DNA of 64,000 bases from Solirubrobacter phytolaccae (GTDB lineage: Bacteria > Actinomycetota > Thermoleophilia > Solirubrobacterales > Solirubrobacteraceae): NCBI RefSeq assembly GCF_027587195.1, contig NZ_JAPDDP010000006.1:62001-126000 (forward strand). The letters are read 5' to 3'. The number at the start of each line of letters is the position of its first letter. Within the stretch, counting starts at the first letter, position 1. The notes beneath the pieces were generated by a model that was not told the origin of the DNA, made no database searches, and worked only from the letters and a program-made list of their open reading frames with translations. Shown here piece after piece: positions 49,121 through 56,859 of the stretch. The translations under genes were made by a program, and so were the position numbers.

Positions 49121-50470
49121 TCACGTGGTCGCGAGCCGCTCGATCGTCGCCTCGATGTCGCGCTCCGTGGTGCGTGGGTTGATGGTGCACAGCCGCGCGA
49201 CGACGCGGCCGTTGAGCCGCGTGGTGCTGGGCGCGGCGAAGCCGTCGGCGACGGCGCGAGCGACCATCGCGTCGGTCTCCTCGTCCGTCGCGTGCGCGGG
49301 TCGGAAGGTGACGATGCCGAGCGTCGCCGGCGACGTGACCTCCCAGAAGGGGTCGCGGGCGAGCGTCGTCTCGGCGTGCTCGGCGAGCGCGATGCCGTGG
49401 GCGATCGCATCCCGGAATGCGTTGACACCGAACGTTGTCACCGACAACCACAACTTCAGTGCACGTGAAGATCGTGTGAGCTGCGGACCGCGTTCACGCA
49501 GCTGAACGTGGTCATTCTCGGTATCCCGCAGGTACGCGCCTTCGAGGCCGAACGTCGCCTCGAGCAGGCCGCGGTGGCTGACGAGGACGCACCCGATCTC
49601 GTACGGCTGGAAGAGCCACTTGTGGGGGTCCAGCACGAGCGAGTCGGCGCGTTCGATGCCGGCGAGGAGCGCAGCGCCTTGGGCGGTCAGCCGGGCGGGC
49701 CCGCCGTAGGCGCCGTCGACGTGGAACCACAGGTCCTCGCGGGCGGCCTGGTCGGCGAGGTCGTTGAGCGGGTCGACGCTGCCGGTCGACGTGGCCCCGG
49801 CCGTGCCGACGACGAGGAACGGCTGCAGCCCGGCCTCGCGGTCGAGGTGGACCGCGGCGTCGATCGCGGCGGGCTGGAGCCGGTGCGCGGGATCGGCCTT
49901 CAGGACCCGCAGGTTCGCGGGGTTGAAACCGAGGATGCGCCACGCCTTCGCGATCGCCGCGTGCGTGTGCTCCTGCACGTAGCCCGTCGCCTGGTCGCGG
50001 TCCTCGGCCTTCGCGCGCGCGGCGGCCGCCAGCGCGGTGAGCGTGCCGACGCTCCCGCCGCTGACGAGGATGCCCTCGGTGTGCGCCGGCATCCCCATCC
50101 AGCCCCGGAGCCAGTCGACGACGGCGAGCTCCATCGCCGATGCGCCCGCCCCGCCCGTCCAGCTGCCCGCGAACACGTTGTGGCCGGTGCCGATCAGGTC
50201 CGCGAGCACCGAGATCGGGTTGCTCGGGCTGCCGATCCGCGCGAAGAACCGCGGATGATCGCCGCGCTGCCCGCGCGGCAGGACCTCGTCGAACAGGAAG
50301 TCGATCGCTTGCCGAGGGTCGCTCGGTCCGTCCGGCGCCGGCGGGATCGCCATCGGGCCCTGCACAGGCGCGATCGGCGGCTGCGCGTCAAGCCCTTCCC
50401 ACCGATCGACGAGCCGGTCCCACACGTAGTGGCCGAGCGCGCGTAGCTCGTCGGGCGGCAGATCAAGCAT
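49121..50470 (-). CDS. PLP-dependent group II decarboxylase
   Basis: A 449-residue pyridoxal-phosphate enzyme of the aromatic-L-amino-acid/glutamate decarboxylase family. The cofactor Lys is Lys284 in LDPHKWLFQP and the conserved Asp is Asp252 in HVDGAYGG; NPANLRVLKAD and GTAGATSTGSVDPL are also family blocks. The N-terminus GHYVWDRLVDRWEGL fits the aromatic branch, so tryptophan, tyrosine or phenylalanine may be substrates, giving amines. It is divergent from an alcohol dehydrogenase gene across a 40-bp gap that contains a 21-bp palindrome. Confidence 0.88.
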   Translation of the reverse strand: MLDLPPDELRALGHYVWDRLVDRWEGLDAQPPIAPVQGPMAIPPAPDGPSDPRQAIDFLFDEVLPRGQRGDHPRFFARIGSPSNPISVLADLIGTGHNVFAGSWTGGAGASAMELAVVDWLRGWMGMPAHTEGILVSGGSVGTLTALAAAARAKAEDRDQATGYVQEHTHAAIAKAWRILGFNPANLRVLKADPAHRLQPAAIDAAVHLDREAGLQPFLVVGTAGATSTGSVDPLNDLADQAAREDLWFHVDGAYGGPARLTAQGAALLAGIERADSLVLDPHKWLFQPYEIGCVLVSHRGLLEATFGLEGAYLRDTENDHVQLRERGPQLTRSSRALKLWLSVTTFGVNAFRDAIAHGIALAEHAETTLARDPFWEVTSPATLGIVTFRPAHATDEETDAMVARAVADGFAAPSTTRLNGRVVARLCTINPRTTERDIEATIERLATT

Positions 50471-50479
50471 CCCAGGAAG

Positions 50480-50500
50480 TTAAACGTCCAGGACGTTTAA
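50480..50500. promoter_or_regulatory. 21-bp perfect palindrome between divergent genes
   Basis: Arms TTAAACGTCC and GGACGTTTAA flank a single A. The site fills half of the 40-bp gap between the decarboxylase ATG (50470) and the dehydrogenase ATG (50511), so one dimeric regulator could control both. No regulator gene is adjacent. Confidence 0.65.
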
Positions 50501-50510
50501 GTTGTCGGCC

Positions 50511-51536
50511 ATGCGCGCCGCCGTCATGCACTCGTTCGGATCCCCGCTGTCGCTCGAGACCGTCCCGGACCCCGTGGCCGCGCCGGACGGCGCGGTCGTC
50601 AAGGTGCTCGCAACGGGCGTCTGCCGCTCGGACTGGCACGGCTGGATCGGCCACGACCCGTCGATCGAGCTGCCCCACGTGCCGGGCCACGAGCTGTGCG
50701 GCGAAGTCGTCGAGGTGGGCGCGGAGGTGCACGGCATCGCGGTCGGCGACCGGGTCACGGTGCCGTTCTGCTGCGGCTGCGGCGTCTGCGAGCCCTGTCG
50801 CACGGGCGAGACGCAGGTGTGCGAGCGCGACATCCAGCCCGGCTTCACGATCTGGGGCTCGTTCGCGGAGCACGTCGCGCTGCCGCGTGCGGATCTGAAC
50901 CTGGTGCGCGTGCCGGACGCGCTCTCCTCGGTGGACGCCGCGTCGCTGGGCTGCCGCTTCATGACCGCCTGGGCCGCGCTCCACGTCCACGCGCGAGTGC
51001 AGGCCGGCGAGTGGGTCGCGGTGCACGGCTGCGGCGGCGTCGGCCTCGCCGCGGTGATGATCGCCGCCGCCGCGGGCGCGCAGGTCATCGCGGTGGACAT
51101 CGACGACCGCAAGCTCGCCCGAGCGCGCGAGCTCGGCGCGGTCGCGGGCGTGTCCTCGGACGTGGTGCCCTCGATCGTCGACCTCACGGGCGGAGGCGCG
51201 CACGTCTCCCTGGACGCGCTGGGCTCCTCGACCACGTGCGTGAACTCAGTGTCCTGCCTGCGCCGCCGCGGCCGCCACGCCCAGGTCGGCCTCCTGCTCG
51301 CCGAAGAGCGCTCGGTCGCGGTCCCGATGGCGCGCGTGATCGGCTGGGAGCTCCAGGTCCTCGGCGTCCACGGCATGGCGGTGCGCCACTACGACGCCAT
51401 GCTCCGCGCGGTGGCGGCCGGGTCGGTGCGCCCGGGCGAGCTGGTCGCGAAGACGATCGCGCTCGACGCGGTCGGCGACGAAGTGGCCTCGATGGGCCAG
51501 TTCGCGCAGGAGGGCGTGACGGTCGTCGTGCCCTAG
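50511..51536 (+). CDS. Zinc-dependent alcohol dehydrogenase
   Basis: A 341-residue medium-chain dehydrogenase. Catalytic zinc ligands are Cys38 (GVCRSDWHGW), His60 and Glu61 (GHELCGEVVEVG). The structural zinc loop has Cys90, 93, 96 and 104, and the Rossmann motif is HGCGGVGLAAV. It oxidises an alcohol, or reduces an aldehyde, with NAD(P). The ATG at 50511 was chosen; a TTG three codons earlier would place the ribosome-binding region inside the palindrome. The shared operator with the decarboxylase suggests a common aromatic-amine or aldehyde pathway, which is an inference. Confidence 0.88.
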   Translation: MRAAVMHSFGSPLSLETVPDPVAAPDGAVVKVLATGVCRSDWHGWIGHDPSIELPHVPGHELCGEVVEVGAEVHGIAVGDRVTVPFCCGCGVCEPCRTGETQVCERDIQPGFTIWGSFAEHVALPRADLNLVRVPDALSSVDAASLGCRFMTAWAALHVHARVQAGEWVAVHGCGGVGLAAVMIAAAAGAQVIAVDIDDRKLARARELGAVAGVSSDVVPSIVDLTGGGAHVSLDALGSSTTCVNSVSCLRRRGRHAQVGLLLAEERSVAVPMARVIGWELQVLGVHGMAVRHYDAMLRAVAAGSVRPGELVAKTIALDAVGDEVASMGQFAQEGVTVVVP

Positions 51537-51583
51537 CGGCTACGGCTGCCACATCCGCGCGCACGCCCGTTTTGGAGACATGC

Positions 51584-51636
51584 CACGCGAGCGTCGAGTT
51601 TCTCGGCTCCAGCACGAGAAAGTCGACGCTCGCGTG
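51584..51636. repeat. 22-bp inverted repeat (large hairpin)
   Basis: Two 22-base arms (51584-51605 and 51615-51636), starting CACGCGAGCG and ending CGCTCGCGTG, match in 21 of 22 positions around a 9-base spacer. It lies 48 bases after the dehydrogenase stop in a 251-bp gap that also holds a GGAACGC/GCGTTCC dyad (51691-51707). It could be a dispersed palindromic element, or a terminator shared with the convergent M20 gene, although no T-run follows. Confidence 0.6.
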
Positions 51637-51787
51637 ACAAGGGCCGTGATCGTTTTGCAGAGCGGAACGAGCCCGAGCGAATCGCCGAGGGGAACGCAAC
51701 GCGTTCCACAGTCCGGGGAACCCGGCTCATTTGCACAAGAGCGCACCGGCCGCGGCGCCCGACGGTGTGCTCGCCGTTACCGCGGCT

Positions 51788-52972
51788 TCAAGCGCACCAC
51801 TCCGCCGCAGCGAGCGCCAGCACCAAGGTCGTTGCGCGCACCGACTCGAGGTCCACCCACTCGTCCGGCGCGTGCAGGTTCCCGCCGATCGGTCCGTAAC
51901 ACGTCGCGGGCACGCCCTCGTGGACCACGAACGCCCGCGCGTCCGTCGTGCCCGTGAACGCGAGCCATTCCAGCTCGTCGTCGTGGACCAGCGCGTGCGC
52001 CCGCCCGAGCACGTCGAACAGCGGCAGCGACCGCTCGAGCCCGAAGCCGTGCGCGCGGAAGCCGCGCCACTCGACCGGGACGCGCACCGCGGCCTCGAAG
52101 CGGGACATGACCTCGTCGAGGTCGGCGTCCACGTCGACGCCGAGACGCACCTCGACGATGCACTCCTCGGGCACGGACGAGGCCCAGTCGCCCGCCTGGA
52201 GCACGCCGACGTTGTAGTTGAACGGGTGCGCGTGGTCGGCGAACCAGCGTGACCGTGGCTCGGCGTTGACCTCGGCCTCCAGGGCCTTGATCCGCTCGAT
52301 CACGGGCATCGCGGCCAGCGCGGCGTTGATGGCTTGGTCCGCCCGTTCAGCGTGGGCGGCCTTGCCATGGACGGTCAACCGCGCCCACAGCACGCCGACC
52401 TGCGCCTCCAACGCCGCGTGGTTGAAGGGCTCGGGGATGAGCGCCGCATCCGTGCGCGGGCAGCGGGCCCGGCAGGCGGCGGCGCCGTTGCCCGTGCACT
52501 CCTCCTCGACGACGGTCTCGACGAAGACGTCGCCGCGCAGGCCGGCCTCGCTGAGCGCGCGCACGGCGCCGAGCATCGCCACCACGCCGGCCTTCATGTC
52601 CGCGGCGCCGCGGCCGTACATGCGGCCGCCGTCGATCTCGGCCCCCCACGGGTCATACGACCAGCGATGCTCCAGGGTCGCGGGGACGACGTCGATGTGA
52701 CCGTTGAAGGTCAGCGAGCGCCCGCCGCCCAGCCCGGCGAGCCGCGCCGTGACGTTCGGGCGCCCGGCGTACCCCATCAACGGCGGCGAGGCGCCGGGCA
52801 CGTCGGGGTTCACGTCCCACAGCTGCGGCTGCAGCCCGATCGAGCGCAGCTCCTCGGCCACGAGCTCCTGGGCGGCAAGCTCGTTGCCCAGCGTGCTGGG
52901 CACGCGCACGAGCTCCTTCAACAGCGCGAGTTGGCGGTTCCAACCCGCGTCGACGGCACTGCGCAGGTCCAT
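51788..52972 (-). CDS. M20-family metallohydrolase (ArgE/DapE-like)
   Basis: A 394-residue amidohydrolase of the M20 family (acetylornithine deacetylase, succinyl-diaminopimelate desuccinylase relatives). Metal and catalytic residues are visible: His92 (NGHIDVVP), Asp125 (GRGAADMKAG) and the Glu157-Glu158 pair (VEEECTGNG). The dimerisation lid has VHGKAAHAERADQAINA, and NLHAPDEWV lies near the C-terminus. No arg or dap genes are nearby, so the substrate is probably another N-acyl amino acid or amide. The ATG at 52972 was preferred to one 6 codons earlier. It is divergent from an acyl-CoA dehydrogenase gene. Confidence 0.87.
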   Translation of the reverse strand: MDLRSAVDAGWNRQLALLKELVRVPSTLGNELAAQELVAEELRSIGLQPQLWDVNPDVPGASPPLMGYAGRPNVTARLAGLGGGRSLTFNGHIDVVPATLEHRWSYDPWGAEIDGGRMYGRGAADMKAGVVAMLGAVRALSEAGLRGDVFVETVVEEECTGNGAAACRARCPRTDAALIPEPFNHAALEAQVGVLWARLTVHGKAAHAERADQAINAALAAMPVIERIKALEAEVNAEPRSRWFADHAHPFNYNVGVLQAGDWASSVPEECIVEVRLGVDVDADLDEVMSRFEAAVRVPVEWRGFRAHGFGLERSLPLFDVLGRAHALVHDDELEWLAFTGTTDARAFVVHEGVPATCYGPIGGNLHAPDEWVDLESVRATTLVLALAAAEWCA

Positions 52973-52998
52973 CCCGAAACGGTGGCACACTCCGGCAC

Positions 52999-54156
52999 GT
53001 GACGGACTTCTACCTGCTCGACGAGAAGCTCACCGACGACGAGCGCGGCATCCGGGACCGGCTGCGCGCGTTCTGCGCGGCCGAGATCACGCCCGTGATC
53101 AACGGCTACTGGGAGCGGGCCGAGTTCCCGTTCGAGCTGGTCCCGAAGATCGCGACGCTGCAGATGGCCGGCGGGACGATCGAGGGCTACGGCTGCCCCG
53201 GGATGAGCGCGACCGCGGCCGGCCTGGTGAGCATGGAGTGGGCCCGCGCCGACGGGAGCATGGGCACGTTCTACGGGGTGCACTCGAACCTCGCGATGCA
53301 GTCGATCGCGATGCTCGGCTCGGACGAGCAGAAGGCGCGCTGGCTCCCGCCGATGGCGGACCTGGACGCGATCGGCGCCTTCGCGCTGACCGAGCCCGAG
53401 CACGGCAGCGACGCCGTCCACCTCGAGACGAGCGTGCGGCGCGAGCAGGACGAGTTCGTCATCAACGGCCGCAAGCGCTGGATCGGCAACGCGAGCATCG
53501 CCGACGTCGTCATCGTCTGGGCGCGCGACGAGGACGGCCACGTCGGCGGCTACCTGGTCGAGAAGGGCACGCTCGGCTTCGACGCGACCGTGATGACCGG
53601 CAAGACCGCGCTCCGGGCCGTCTGGCAGGCCGACATCACGATGACCGACGTCCGCGTCCCCGCCCACAACAAGCTCCCCGGCTGCCGCAACTTCCGCGAC
53701 GTCGCGGGCGTGCTCTCCCGCACGCGCTACACCGTCGCCTGGCGCGCGCTCGGCATGGCGCTCGGCGCCTACGAGGCGGCGCTCGCCTACGCGAAGGAGC
53801 GCGAGCAGTTCGGCAAGCCGATCGCGAGCTACCAGCTCGTGCAGGACAAGCTCAGCCGCATGCTCGCCGAGATCACAGCCATGCAGCTGCTGTGCCTGCG
53901 CCTCTCCGAGCTGGTCGAGGACGGCCGCCTCACCGCCGGGATGGCGTCGATGGCCAAGATGAACCACGCCGCGAAGGCGCGCGAGATCGTCGGCATGGCC
54001 CGCGACATCCTCGGCGGCAACGGCATCCTGCTCGAGAACCACGTCGCGCGCCAGCACGCCGACATGGAGGCGATCTTCACCTTCGAGGGCACGGACAGCA
54101 TCCAGGCCCTGATCGTGGCCCGCGAGATCACGGGCCACAACGCGATCACTACGTGA
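52999..54156 (+). CDS. Acyl-CoA dehydrogenase, glutaryl-CoA-dehydrogenase-like
   Basis: A 385-residue FAD-dependent acyl-CoA dehydrogenase. Characteristic parts are GAFALTEPEHGSDA, the FAD-binding RKRWIGNASIADVVIVWA, and the C-terminal FTFEGTDSIQALIVAREITG in which Glu363 is the probable catalytic base. The late-Glu arrangement and the EGT motif are those of glutaryl-CoA dehydrogenases. The GTG at 52999 lies 26 bases from the divergent M20 start. It is paralogous to the convergent gene at 54149, with which it shares an 8-base 3' overlap. Confidence 0.88.
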   Translation: MTDFYLLDEKLTDDERGIRDRLRAFCAAEITPVINGYWERAEFPFELVPKIATLQMAGGTIEGYGCPGMSATAAGLVSMEWARADGSMGTFYGVHSNLAMQSIAMLGSDEQKARWLPPMADLDAIGAFALTEPEHGSDAVHLETSVRREQDEFVINGRKRWIGNASIADVVIVWARDEDGHVGGYLVEKGTLGFDATVMTGKTALRAVWQADITMTDVRVPAHNKLPGCRNFRDVAGVLSRTRYTVAWRALGMALGAYEAALAYAKEREQFGKPIASYQLVQDKLSRMLAEITAMQLLCLRLSELVEDGRLTAGMASMAKMNHAAKAREIVGMARDILGGNGILLENHVARQHADMEAIFTFEGTDSIQALIVAREITGHNAITT

Positions 54157-55333
54157 AGGCCGGGAGCCCCGTGATCGCCTGACCGAGGATCAACGTGTGC
54201 ATCTCGTGCGTGCCCTCGTACGTGAGCACCGACTCGAGGTTGTTCGCGTGGCGCAGGACCGGATACTCCAGCGTCACGCCGTTGGCGCCGAGGATCGTCC
54301 GGGCCGTGCGCGCCACGTCGATCGCGGCGCTGACGTTGTGGTACTTGCCGTAGGACACCTGCTCCGTGCGCAGCGTCCCGGCGTCCTTCATCCGCCCGAG
54401 GTGCAGCGCGAGCATCGTCGAGTTGGAGACCTTGACCGCCATGTCCACGAGCTTGGCCTGCGTGAGCTGGAAGCCCGCGATCGGCTTGTCGAACTGCACG
54501 CGGGTCTTGGCGTACTCGAGGGCCGCCTCGTAACACGCGCGCGCCGCGCCCGCCGCGCCGAAGACGATCCCGAAGCGCGCCTCGTTCAGGCAGCTCAAAG
54601 GCGCCCGCAGCGACGTCGCCTCCGGCAGCCGGCTGGACTCGGGCACCTCCACGTTGTCGAGCACGAGCTCGCTGGTCACCGACGCGCGCAGCGAGAGCTT
54701 GCCGTGCATGACGGGCGCGCTGAACCCGGGCGTGCCCTGCTCGACCAGGAACCCGTTGACCTTGCCGTCCTCGTTCTTCGCCCAGACGACGGCCACGTCC
54801 GCCAGCGAGCCGTTGGTGATCCACATCTTCGAGCCGTTGAGCACCCAGCCGGCGTCCGTCTTCTTCGCGCGCGTGCGCATGCCCGCGGGATTGGACCCCG
54901 CGTCCGGCTCGGTCAGCCCGAAGCAGCCGATCAGCTCACCGGCAGCCATGCCCGGCAGCCAGCGCTCCTTCTGCTCCTCGCTGCCCCACCGGTGGATCGC
55001 GAACATCGCCAGCGAGCCCTGCACCGAGCAGAACGACCGCAGGCCGGAATCGCCCGCCTCGAGCTCCAGGCACGTGAGCCCGTACGCCGTCGCCGACGCG
55101 CCCGCGCAGCCGTAGCCCTCCAGGTGCATGCCCAGCAGCCCCAGCTGACCGAGGTCGAGCCCGATCCCGTCCGGCAGCGACCCGGCCTCGAAGTGCTCCG
55201 CCACCACCGGCAGGAACTTCTCGCGCACGTACTGGCGCACGGTGCTGCGGATCAGCCGCTCCTCGTCGTCGAGCTGCGCGTCCAGCGCGATCGGATCGAG
55301 CGGATCGAAGGTCGGGAGGGTGGCGGTGGACAT
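54149..55333 (-). CDS. Acyl-CoA dehydrogenase, glutaryl-CoA-dehydrogenase-like (second copy)
   Basis: A 394-residue acyl-CoA dehydrogenase with GCFGLTEPDAGSNP, GSKMWITNGSLADVAVVWAK and LTYEGTHEMHTLILGQAITG near the C-terminus; Glu373 is the likely base. It is closer to canonical GcdH (YEGTH) than its convergent neighbour. GcdH oxidises and decarboxylates glutaryl-CoA to crotonyl-CoA in lysine, tryptophan and benzoate breakdown. The ATG at 55333 starts MSTATLP; the longer frame would cross the divergent MFS promoter region. Confidence 0.88.
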   Translation of the reverse strand: MSTATLPTFDPLDPIALDAQLDDEERLIRSTVRQYVREKFLPVVAEHFEAGSLPDGIGLDLGQLGLLGMHLEGYGCAGASATAYGLTCLELEAGDSGLRSFCSVQGSLAMFAIHRWGSEEQKERWLPGMAAGELIGCFGLTEPDAGSNPAGMRTRAKKTDAGWVLNGSKMWITNGSLADVAVVWAKNEDGKVNGFLVEQGTPGFSAPVMHGKLSLRASVTSELVLDNVEVPESSRLPEATSLRAPLSCLNEARFGIVFGAAGAARACYEAALEYAKTRVQFDKPIAGFQLTQAKLVDMAVKVSNSTMLALHLGRMKDAGTLRTEQVSYGKYHNVSAAIDVARTARTILGANGVTLEYPVLRHANNLESVLTYEGTHEMHTLILGQAITGLPAFT

Positions 55334-55386
55334 GCCCCAAGGGTACGCCCGGAATATGTCTGATGTTTGGTGGGTATTCGGCTCCA

Positions 55387-56859
55387 ATGAGGAGAGCCTG
55401 GCCCGCATATCGCACCCTGTGGATCTTCCTGCTGCTCGGCTGGACCGTCAGCGCCGCCGACCGCGCCCTCACCGGCCCGGTGGTCACCTGGATGATCGAG
55501 AACAAGGTCGGGTTCCTCTCCGCCACTGAGAACCGGTACGCGCTCGGCGGCCTGATCGGCGGCCTGTTCTTCGCCGGCTACATGCTCACCCAGTTCCCCG
55601 GCGGCTACCTCGGCGACAAGTACGGGCACCGCACGATCATCACCATCAGCCTCATCTGGGCCGGCATCGCGACGATGCTCAGCGGCTTCATCACCGGCCT
55701 CGTCGCGTTCATCGCCATCCGCGTGCTCACGGGCCTCGGCGAGGGCGCGTTCTACTCCAACGACCGCAGCCTGATCGCCGCCGAGACGCCCCAGGAGAAG
55801 CGCAGCCTCGGCATGGGCGTCGTCATCACCGGCCTCGCGCTCGGCATCACGATCGCGACCGTGTTCGCGCCGAACATGATCGAGCTCGGCGGCAGCGTGT
55901 TCAGCGACGGCGAGGACGCCTGGCGGATGCCGTTCCTGATTCTCGGCGCGGCGACGCTCGTGGTCGGGATCGCGACCGCCGCGTACTTCCGCCGTCAGGA
56001 GCGCGGGCTCCCCTACGCCCGCGCCACCCTGCACCTGCTCGCCTACTCCGCCGTCGGCCTCGCGGCGGTCATGGGCGTGTACTTCGTCGGGGACGCCGCG
56101 GGGCTGAGCGACCTGTGGATCGCGATCCTCGAGGTCGGGCTCGCGCTCGGTCTCGTCGCGTTCGTCTTCTCGCGCCGCCAGACCGAGATGGGCGCGGTGC
56201 TCCAGAACCGCGACCTGGTGCTGATCAACCTGGCGTTCATCGCGGTGCTGTGGAACCTATGGTTCTTCAGCTTCTGGTCGGTGTCGATCGTCGCCGACGC
56301 CGCCGGCTCGTCGTTCGGCCGCAGCGCGATGATCGCCGCGTTCAACGCCGGCGCGGGCATCCTCGGCTTCCCGACCGGCGGCTGGCTGTCGGACGTCGCG
56401 GTGCGCCGGGGGATCGGCCGCAAGCCGCTCGTGGTCGGCTTCACCGCCGCCCAGTGCGTGCTGACCGTGATCTTCGGCTTCGTCGTCGCGGCAGGCGCGG
56501 CGAACGTGTGGCTGATGGCCGGCCTGCTGTTCTCCGCGAGCACGTTCTTCAACGCCATGCAGCCGATCGCGCACGCGATGCTGGCCGACATCGCGGCCCC
56601 GGAGCATCACGGCGCGGCGTTCGGCATGAACAACCTGATCGGGGAGATCGGCGCCGTGCTCTCGCCCGCCGTGAGCGGCGCGCTGCGCGACGCGACCGGC
56701 GGCTGGTCCGCCGCCGTCTTCGTGGACGCCGCGCTGATCGGCGGCGCGGTGATCCTGTTCCTGCTGGTGCGGGAGGCGACGAGCGTGGGCGACCGGCCCG
56801 CCGGAAGGTTCCGGCGGGCCGATTCCCAGACGACTACGGCTGCGTCGTCGACAGCGTGA
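55387..56859 (+). CDS. MFS transporter (anion:cation/sugar-acid type)
   Basis: A 490-residue membrane carrier with about twelve to fourteen helices. Family motifs include GGLIGGLFFAGYMLTQFPGG, the loop-2/3 motif GYLGDKYGHRT, and GLGEGAFYSNDRSLIAAETPQEKRS after helix 4, typical of the anion/cation symporter and hexuronate or phthalate branches. A soluble loop (about 165-200) splits the two halves. Two starts are possible, ATG 55387 (used) or ATG 55363. It is divergent from the GcdH-like gene, so uptake of an organic acid feeding that enzyme is reasonable but unproven. Its last 26 bases overlap the convergent X-Pro peptidase gene. Confidence 0.85.
   Translation: MRRAWPAYRTLWIFLLLGWTVSAADRALTGPVVTWMIENKVGFLSATENRYALGGLIGGLFFAGYMLTQFPGGYLGDKYGHRTIITISLIWAGIATMLSGFITGLVAFIAIRVLTGLGEGAFYSNDRSLIAAETPQEKRSLGMGVVITGLALGITIATVFAPNMIELGGSVFSDGEDAWRMPFLILGAATLVVGIATAAYFRRQERGLPYARATLHLLAYSAVGLAAVMGVYFVGDAAGLSDLWIAILEVGLALGLVAFVFSRRQTEMGAVLQNRDLVLINLAFIAVLWNLWFFSFWSVSIVADAAGSSFGRSAMIAAFNAGAGILGFPTGGWLSDVAVRRGIGRKPLVVGFTAAQCVLTVIFGFVVAAGAANVWLMAGLLFSASTFFNAMQPIAHAMLADIAAPEHHGAAFGMNNLIGEIGAVLSPAVSGALRDATGGWSAAVFVDAALIGGAVILFLLVREATSVGDRPAGRFRRADSQTTTAASSTA
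56795..56820. terminator. Hairpin inside the MFS 3' end
   Basis: Arms GGCCCGCCGG and CCGGCGGGCC form a perfect 10-bp stem with a 6-base loop. It lies within the last codons of the MFS gene and 14 bases beyond the stop of the convergent peptidase gene, so it probably ends the minus-strand transcript. Confidence 0.5.
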
